Shown here in pieces: positions 57,206-64,000 of a DNA stretch of 64,000 bases. The position numbers and the translations under genes were made by a program. The stretch lies in assembly GCA_021613375.1 (NCBI GenBank), contig CM038702.1, positions 26,800,349 to 26,864,348 on the forward strand, in the 5' to 3' direction. The DNA is from Megaleporinus macrocephalus. Its lineage: Eukaryota > Chordata > Actinopteri > Characiformes > Anostomidae. Numbering within the stretch: position 1 is the stretch's first letter; each line of letters starts with the position of its first letter. The notes below the pieces were generated by a model. The model was not told where the DNA came from, did no database searches, and saw only the letters and a list, made by a program, of their open reading frames with translations.

Positions 57206-58097
57206 TGCATAAACCTAGTACACATACACACACACGTCACACACTTTGTCCTCAGACTATAACAACACACAGCTCTGAGAAACTTGCAGAGGACAACACA
57301 GTGTTATCTGCTCATGCCATGCCCAGTATGTGTGTGTGTGTGTCTGTAGATTTATTTGAGTGAGATCTTCCGGAGAACGTTTCTCCATCTCACACTGCGA
57401 GCTTCAGCTTCACACTGCCGTGTGGCAGGTGTGTATATTCTTAGTGGGGCATTTACCATGCTTGACATGATCCTATTTTGAATGGCTCTTTGCAGTAATA
57501 AGGTCATTCGTCTTCTGCTGCAGGCAGAGGATCGTTAGTTGTCATCCTGGCCTGAAGATGGATGTGCTAGATAGAGGCTGCACATTGCTGCAAAATTTCT
57601 ACAGCACTGCTTCCTTTCTAGAGTACATTTCAGGGCTGTAGCAATAGGTACACTTCTAGATTTGATACAATTTCCAAGGTTTTCTAGGTTTTCACATTAA
57701 AAGTCTAGATTCGGTAGTCTCCAAAAGTTCTCTAACCAACAATTTCCAAGCTCTTCAGAAAAATGCCCAGTCAAATAAAGGTCAGTGTGGGTCATATCGA
57801 GAGCCACACCCACTTTACTCTAACAGGCATGCAAAAGAAGAAAAAAAGATGCAAAAATGGCTTTTTTAAAAAAAATACTTATTTCCCAGAATATCACCTA
57901 ATTATGAACACTTTAAATACTAAAAATTGTCCTGAAGTAATGACTATTTTCTTACTTTTTTTCTTACTTTAGTTCCCAAACTGTTACAACTCATTTTAAA
58001 TGTATTTAAAATGTTTTGATGAGATTAAATAATGTGTTGAATTATAGTTACGTTTTTATAAAATGTAGCAAATTTTATTTAAGTAAAACTACAAAAC
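57206..58097. other. Non-coding stretch without recognised features
   Basis: Short CA and TG runs (57223-57234, 57329-57342). No coding or transposon end. Confidence 0.45.
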
Positions 58098-58335
58098 ACA
58101 GCCATGTTTAACCCATCTGTGCAGTGAAACACCCAAACATACACACATTAGTGAACATACAGTAAGAACATACAGTAAGGGGGCAGTAAGCACACTTGCC
58201 CGGAGCAATGGGCAGCCCTATCCACAGAGCCCGGGGAGCAGTTAGGGTTTCAGTCATGTCCTTTTGGTTCAGGGGATTGAACCGGTGACGTTCTGGTCAT
58301 ACAGCCGGATCCCTAACCTTCAGTCCACGAAATAT
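58098..58335. repeat. Dispersed fish repeat (CCCGGAGCAATGGGCAGCCC type)
   Basis: TTGCCCGGAGCAATGGGCAG, CACAGAGCCCGGGGAGCAGT, GGGGATTGAACCGGTGACGT and ACAGCCGGATCCCTAACCTT match, in order, a very common fish interspersed repeat. The middle part usually reading CTTGCTCAAGGGCAC is missing here. The GGGATTGAACC phrase looks like a tRNA B-box on the opposite strand, but no tRNA fold is present. Confidence 0.7.
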
Positions 58336-58684
58336 AAAAGAGACAGTGTCCTCCTGCAAAACGTTTTAGGTGTTTCATCTTTCTGTAAGAACGTAAATCG
58401 GTTCATAATACAGTCAGTGAGGCGTCACTAAAAGTGCAATTAATATTACCGACTACATGTGAGCTGTAGTTATAAAAAGTATTTTGAAGTACTACAAAAT
58501 GTGACACCTGAAAAGAACTTTATTTAGTGTGTGTCAGTTAGTTGACCGGCTAACATGTTTGGAGTGCCTTCATTAGCCTACAAGCTGATGCTATCATTTA
58601 TTGTCAGGAAGCTATTTCCACTGACTGAAACTCAGTGCGTGAGGCTACAGGTGGATATTTCTGCCTGAATGTAACATTTCTTGT
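58336..58684. other. Non-coding stretch without recognised features
   Basis: No recognised feature. Confidence 0.4.
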
Positions 58685-59065
58685 GGAGAAAAGGAAGAAT
58701 GGAAGCCACTAAAGGAAATCAGTGTGATTATAGCCAGGAGGATACAGCTCCGGACACAAATGTGTGTTTCAGCGTATCACCTCATAACGGCGCACAGCAG
58801 CCAGGGCCTCCAAATCGAGTCCCGTTTTACGCTGCCTTGGTTTTGAGCGGCCATCAAAAGCTCCTTCGGAAGGAGCGGCGGGCGAAGCTGCAGAAGAATA
58901 TTTGATTACAAAGCTTCTGCTTTTTCTCAAACCAGACAAGATCTAATTCCTTCTGAGAGGATGTTTTTCTTCGGTGCAAGATGTTGGATGCTTTTTCCAC
59001 TGCGGGACAGTTTGGCTGCACATCCATCAAAGTGGTCCTAAAAGGAGTACCCTTCCAAAACACAG
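58685..59065. promoter_or_regulatory. Candidate conserved non-coding element
   Basis: GC-balanced, repeat-free sequence (CTCATAACGGCGCACAGCAG, GAATATTTGATTACAAAGCT, TTCGGTGCAAGATGTTGG). The open frames on both strands (58681-58905, 58854-59063) lack family features and codon bias. Candidate only. Confidence 0.27.
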
Positions 59066-59672
59066 TGCATATTCTGTGTTTTTATGCTGCAGAAACCTCC
59101 AGCTCAGGCCTGTAAATAAACCAAAGCCTGTACGTCTTGGCTGAAGCACCAAAAATCATTTTTTGAAAATGTGTCAGTGTGGTTGGTCGTGTCGGGGAAA
59201 GGTGCTTCCCGTAAGACAAATTAATGCTATAATTAAGAGGATCAGATTAAAAAAAATAAAAAAATTAAAAAGCAGGAAAAAAGAGAAACGATGAGCTTAT
59301 CCTCACTGTTACAGTTGGGGGGAAACTGATCATGGTGCGGAGATTGTGGTTGCCATGGCAACAGAGGCTCTCAGAGGATGGTGTTAAGACTTTATATATA
59401 GCATCTCTCCCTTACACATTCCAGGAGAGAGGAGAATCATATGGAGAGACGTGAGAAATAATCAATTCCCGCCTGGTGCATTTTGTATGCATTGAGAGAA
59501 AGGAGGAATGCAGGAAAAAAAGAAGAGAAGCCGCACTCCTCCTTTTTCAAACGTTATCGACCTTGTCAAATTCAAATCGCAAAGCCGTTGTGCCGTTAAA
59601 GCGGTGACGATCGGCCTCCATCTGTGTTGCCAAGAAGATCCATATAGAGTGTTATCATGGTTCTGTATTTAT
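59066..59672. other. Non-coding stretch; possible conserved block at 59500-59650
   Basis: 59520-59645 (ACGTTATCGACCTTGTCAAA, GCGGTGACGATCGGCCTCCA) is complex with high CpG for this window. Otherwise nothing recognisable. Confidence 0.35.
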
Positions 59673-60148
59673 CTGAGGTGGAAAGTATCTCGTTGCATTT
59701 CCTCAAGTACATGTACTTCAGTATACTATTACTGCATTTGTACTCTGCTGAGTATTTTCTAAAAGTAATGCTTTTACTTCTACATGAGCGAGTAAAAGAG
59801 TCTAGTTTTTATTCAGTTGCATTTCAGCTATTCATATGAAGTTACTAATACTGGTTTTAAAATTAAATTTTACTTGGTCGGCGAGCACATCTGTACTGCG
59901 TTGAGATGGAGCATTTTAAACCAAAAGAATCCCAAACAATAAGAATATAGCCTAACACACTTCATTTCCAATGCTGGTAGATGCTGGATTTTCTGAAAAA
60001 GTTCATCTGTAGTTTTATAAGTTCTCACCACTTCAGTAGTCTTTCTACCTAATACTTATTTAGCTTTTATTTAAGCTGTTTTTTGGGAAAATACTTAGTT
60101 TCAATACATTGACTTGCATATTGATTTAGGCTTGCCTACCCACCTCTG
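59673..60148. mobile_element. hAT-like non-autonomous transposon with 8-bp target duplication
   Basis: The left end CTGAGGTGGAAAGTAT is answered at the right by a reverse-complemented CAGAGGTGGGTAGGCAAG, the CAGAGGTGG end of a common fish hAT family. The interior CAAGTACATGTACTTCAGTA and AGTAATGCTTTTACTTCTAC is also typical. Flanking octamers GTATTTAT (59665-59672) and GTATTTAA (60149-60156) match at 7 of 8 positions, as expected of a hAT target-site duplication. No transposase. Confidence 0.82.
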
Positions 60149-60156
60149 GTATTTAA

Positions 60157-61559
60157 GGATGAAGTCAATAAATGGACCAGTGCTGCAGTGTGAACATGTT
60201 TAACGGAAAAAACATAATGATTTCTACGAGCGCTGTGAAATATCTCCAAAATGTATTCAACAGCTTAAAATCTAATAAAAATGTAAATATGATTAGGCTA
60301 TACTGTATCATACCGTGCAGATCATGTTCAGCTATAGGTGACTGGCAGCCAAGGCTCCAGAACATTGCTGTGTTTACATGCTGGTGTTAAAAAAAGCGAT
60401 ACACAACTGGCAGCACAAACGCTGGCATGGTGACAGTGTATGATTGTAAGAGGAGAACAGCGTGTGTTGTTTATTTAAGGGGAAATATGTCAAGAGGATG
60501 CTCTGTGCTCTTGTTTTATTTGTTTGTTGTATAATACTGGCTTTGCCCAGAGAGCAATAAGCCTTTTGACATTCACTTTAGGGACAACTGCAGGTGTTAA
60601 CACTTAATATCTGTACAATAAATCATGAAATCCATAAAATCATGAACATGTCAGCTGTCCACCCCTGCAGTAAAAATAGTAATCATTAATCCAGAAACTG
60701 CTGACAAATCACTTTATAAGTAAAACCGTTCATCTAAGTTCTGCCACTAGCATCATGCAAATACCCACCAGGTTAACAAACCAGTCTAATCCTGTTTTTA
60801 GCATTATTTTATATAATCTGTGTGGATTATATTATATAGTCTGTGTGTGATCTGGTTGAATGTGGTGGTCCTGGTCACAGAACAGTGCTTGTATTGTACA
60901 GTGATTAGCCTATGATATCTCTTAGCACCAACTTTGAGGAGCAAATAAAGTTCCAGGAAAATATGAACCTGATCTGTTTTCATCTTAAAGACAGTCACAA
61001 ATGATGATAAATCAGGTGTTAATAATTGTTTAGAATTACTGTTTATTAGCTGTTTTAAAGTCATGTTACATTATATACATCATTAGAGTTAAAACTGCAA
61101 AGATCTTCTTTATCTTTCTTTATCGTTCATTGCTGTCTATGAAAAAGTATTGAGATGTTTAGGAGATCTATTTATTTTTCTCATTTTTCTTCTCTATGGG
61201 TCCAAATTTTGTCCAGGGGCCAAAGTACATATCTCTGCAAAATCTCATCGAAAACTTTAAAATGCTGTGGATAACTTGCCACCCTGATAAGTGTTTGCTG
61301 ACTTAACCCAACCCTCACCCAGCATTTTTCCTGATGGAGAGCAGACAGATGCCCCGCAACCACATAATGTTCAAAAACACACACCTTCTTACTCATGCCT
61401 CTCTGTTGAGGTGTGCTGATAGATTCTGTGCTGCTTAGCGCTCTAAAGGGTCGGCAGTCTGACGAGAGGGAGCAAAATGTTATCAGCAGACATTTTCAGC
61501 CGAGCTCTCGCACAGTGCTGAGTTTGTTTTGAAGCGCTGAATCTGCACTCCGGGTGCCG
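60157..61559. other. Non-coding stretch without recognised features
   Basis: AT-rich; ATATAATCTGTGTGGATTAT then ATTATATAGTCTGTGTG near 60812 is a small local duplication. No coding. Confidence 0.45.
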
Positions 61560-61577
61560 TGGTGATATCAGCAGATA

Positions 61578-61611
<34 letters not shown>

Positions 61612-62030
61612 GGAGAGAGTGGGAGGGAGCATAAGAGAAAGACAAATGGAGATTGAAGAGAGACAGGCAGACAGAGTGCTGCTGGAGACAAAGAGAGATT
61701 GTGAAATAGGAAAGAAAGAAAAAGAGAAAGATAATTTGACTTGGAGGGAGATTAAAGGAAAAATACAGAGGGACAGATAAGCCAAAAGAGGAGAGAAGAG
61801 AATGAATGAGAAAAAAGAGGGAGGAGGCAGAGATAGAGAAACAGAAGAATAAGAGAGGTGCCAAACAGGAAGGTGACAGAAAAAGTGACAGAGATAGATA
61901 GTGAGAAAGAGAAGGGGAATGGAAAAGATGGTTATAAGAGAAAGACGAAAGAAGAAAAAGAGTTAAATATAAAAGAAGATAGGAGGAGAGAGAGAGAGCG
62001 GAGACAGAAGAAAGAGATGAACTAAGGGTT
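61560..62030. repeat. Long purine-rich tract with GA cores
   Basis: About 470 bp dominated by A and G, with (GA)n at 61578-61618 and 61986-61998. Frames rich in E/R/K (plus) and S/L/F (minus) are composition artefacts. Confidence 0.87.
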
Positions 62031-62814
62031 AAACTTTTTTCTGTTTTTTATAAGGGGAGTGATGTGTTTGGTGTGCTGTTCTGCTTTATTTGAATTCTAG
62101 TGTTATCTTATATGGAGGGTGGACTAAACTGCTTCTGCTCGGCACTGAACGGGTGCACACCTGTCCTGATCTGCAGTGTGATGTTCTGTTTGTCCTGCTG
62201 ATCCAGCAAGGTTTTTTTTTTTTTTGCTGTATCGGATCACCTCCCGCGCCTGGTTCCTGGACCATGCAGTCCTGTTTACCACGCTCCAGTGGACACAGCC
62301 ACACACAGAAACACGGCCACATGCAGCTATCGGTGAGGCATGCAGGGTCACAATGAAAGCTGGAGTGGAAAACGATGTCCTTGGGCCTTAGAAGCTAAAA
62401 GTCTTGTGCCATAAACTCCCCGTGTGTCTCTGCTCCCTTTATTTATTAGAATCTCCTCTCTTGCAACTCCACATCGCTGCTGTACAGTTAGACTGTGTTC
62501 CGAGGGCAGGAAAATCGGTTGTTTGTCAGATCACATCATCTGAGACGACTGCACTGATAGTCTGTTCTTACATCCCAGCGCTTCTCTTATTTGGATTTCA
62601 CATTGTTGCTTGTCACTTTGTTTGGTGTTGGACACTTGTTACTCTGATTTGAGCGGCCGGAGCATCCAGACTGACACACATCTGTACAAACCTGACTGCT
62701 ATAGCATTTCAAACTGCCTCCAAGGTGGATTTTATGTTGATTTTTTTTTGCTGTCCAAACTATGAAAAATCAATCAATCTGGGTACAATCTGTATATGAC
62801 AAAAATCAGATTTA
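62031..62814. other. Non-coding stretch without recognised features
   Basis: A T run at 62212-62225. Overlapping open frames at 62086-62356 are not protein-like. Confidence 0.45.
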
Positions 62815-63130
62815 GGCTGGAACTCTGAGCATAGCCTTAGCGACTGGAGCTCATTGGTCAATGTGCAGTACAAGTTTGAGTCTAGCTGGTCGTCAGTTTC
62901 TGACCACAAAGCCATAATTATATGATTTTGGTGGTGAACTTAGTAGTGATACTGATGTGTATATAATACCAGCACTGCACACACTGTCATGAGCGCTACC
63001 ATGTCAGTCTAACTGCTGGACTGATGATGATTCATGATCCAAATAATATCTGGATAACAGCTTTCTTGTGGTCAGAAACTGACCAATGACAAGTGAGGTT
63101 ATTGTACACTTATATAGAGGATCTATAAGA
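62815..63130. mobile_element. Relic of the fold-back transposon family abutting a minisatellite
   Basis: GTCGTCAGTTTCTGACCACA, TTGGTGGTGAACTTAGTAGT, GATCCAAATAATATCTGGAT and TTGTGGTCAGAAACTGACCA follow the family order; the first and last are inverted to each other across about 200 bp. The relic runs directly into the array at 63131, whose unit is this family's end. Confidence 0.7.
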
Positions 63131-63709
63131 TGAGTGGAAGTACAAGGTGTTTCTAATAAAGTGGCCAGTGAGTGGAAGTACAAGGTGTTTCTAATAAAGT
63201 GGCCAGTGAGTGGAAGCACAAGGTGTTTCTAATAAAGTGGCCAGTGAGTGGAAGCACAAGGTGTTTCTAATAAAGTGGCCAGTGAGTGAAAGCACAAGGT
63301 GTTTCTAATAAAGTGGCCAGTGAGTAGAAACACAAGGTGTTTCTAATAAAGGGGACAGTGAGTGGAAGCACAAGGTGTTTTTCTAATAAAGGGGACAGTG
63401 AGTGGAAACAAAAGGTGTTTCTAATAAAGTGGCCAGTAAGTGAAAGCACAAGGTGTTTCTAATAAAGTAGCCAGTGAGTGGAAACAATAGGTGTTTCTAA
63501 TAAAATGGCCAGTGAGTGGAAACAAAAGGTGTTTCTAATAAAATGGCCAGTGAGTGGAAACACAAAGTGTTTCTAATAAAGGGGACAGTGAGTGGAAACA
63601 AAAGGTGTTTCTAATAAAATGGCCAGTGAGTGGAAACAAAAGGTGTTTCTAATAAAATGGCCAGTGAGTGGAAACACAAGGTGTTTCTAATAAAGTGGCC
63701 AGTGAGTGG
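63131..63709 (-). repeat. 38-bp minisatellite, about 15 copies (short form of the 42-bp unit)
   Basis: The unit GTGTTTCTAATAAAGTGGCC then AGTGAGTGGAAGCACAAG is the inverse 42-bp unit lacking four bases (the TAGG of AAGGTAGGTG). Sub-variants AAGGGGACAGTG and AAAATGGCCAGTG recur in blocks, suggesting local multi-unit duplication. Confidence 0.95.
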
Positions 63710-64000
63710 TCTAATATGGCTGACCATGTTGCATCTATGAGTGTACAAATGTGCGTGCCCTGTGCATTACTCCTGTGCTTGCGTGCATTCTTACTTCCAG
63801 GAGAGTGCACACAGTGCTATAAATAGTTGGGGCTCAGATAGCCCTTAGCACTAATGCAGATTTCTGACTCTCGCTCCATTAATAGGTAATGCTCAGCGCT
63901 CACCGCTACGCTCCAGCTTTTTTCTTCAGCAACACGCTCTAAACTCGTGGCACCCAAATAGGTCATTTCCGTTACTGCTACTCATTTATGAGCAGCGTCT
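63710..64000. other. Unique-looking right edge
   Basis: Relatively GC-balanced sequence with no repeat and no recognised exon. Confidence 0.35.

Larger units (their letters stand above)
16137..64000 (-). other. Inferred synaptotagmin upstream intron or 5' flank
   Basis: The exon at 15952-16136 has an acceptor, so transcription must begin further right on the plus-strand coordinate. No other coding exon is convincing in these 47.9 kb. Known synaptotagmin-1 genes have long 5' introns, so much of this may be intron. The promoter and untranslated exons cannot be located from sequence alone. Confidence 0.5.

Noticed and set aside
58098..58335. tRNA gene suggested by a GGGATTGAACC B-box-like phrase
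   Set aside because: No cloverleaf or A box could be placed; the segment matches a common fish interspersed repeat.
62090..62356. Plus- and minus-strand frames around a T run
   Set aside because: Three overlapping frames on both strands with no family features; composition and chance explain them.

Overview
This window looks like vertebrate, almost certainly teleost fish, nuclear DNA. It is dominated by non-coding sequence: AT-rich intron-like stretches, long CA/TG/GA/TA microsatellites, long purine or pyrimidine tracts, many minisatellites, and relics of DNA transposons of types common in fish (Tc1-like, hAT-like and fold-back non-autonomous elements). There are no bacterial-style operons and no dense coding. 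The exact fish order cannot be fixed from the sequence alone.

Only one protein-coding segment is convincing: a minus-strand exon at 15952-16136. It carries the start codon (16114-16112) and the first 54 codons of a synaptotagmin, closest to synaptotagmin-1. It has a good acceptor upstream and a GTGAGT donor downstream that splits a leucine codon just before the expected membrane segment. The transmembrane and C2-domain exons would lie beyond the left edge and 5' untranslated exons may lie to the right. Most or all of the window is therefore probably intron or 5' flank of this neuronal gene, which has very large introns in other vertebrates.

Layout from left to right: 1-2.2 kb plain intron and a possible retroposon tail; 2.2-3.0 kb a 105-bp tandem repeat; 3.8-4.3 kb an inverted-repeat element; 5.6-7.6 kb an 80-bp minisatellite with a 775-bp higher-order period; 9.2-10.1 kb a 20-bp minisatellite; 13.0-14.7 kb a 42-bp minisatellite and a duplicated 108-bp segment; 16 kb the synaptotagmin exon; 17.8-18.5 kb a dimeric 42-bp array; 19.9-20.6 kb a second 20-bp array; 26.7-28.6 kb two purine tracts around a fold-back element; 29.4-32.7 kb a very large 34-bp minisatellite with a 1.42-kb higher-order period; 33.3-35.4 kb a possible ancient duplicated non-coding element; 39.1-39.7 kb another fold-back element; 43.1-44.1 kb an inverted-terminus element; 45.8-46.1 kb a 37-bp array; 47.0-47.4 kb a 42-bp array; 48.8-52.2 kb two Tc1-like relics; 53.3-53.8 kb a 53-bp array; 54.4 kb an LTR-like block; 56.8-57.2 kb a telomere-like array and hairpin; 59.7-60.1 kb a hAT-like element; 61.6 kb a purine tract; 63.1-63.7 kb a 38-bp array.

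The most interesting structure is not a gene system but the way the repeats are related. One 42-bp unit occurs as tandem arrays at four separate loci and also as the terminal inverted repeat of a fold-back element, so transposon ends appear to have been amplified into minisatellites. A second family based on a 20-bp word makes three arrays, one of which has grown into nested 20-, 80- and 775-bp periods. No convincing new gene system was found.
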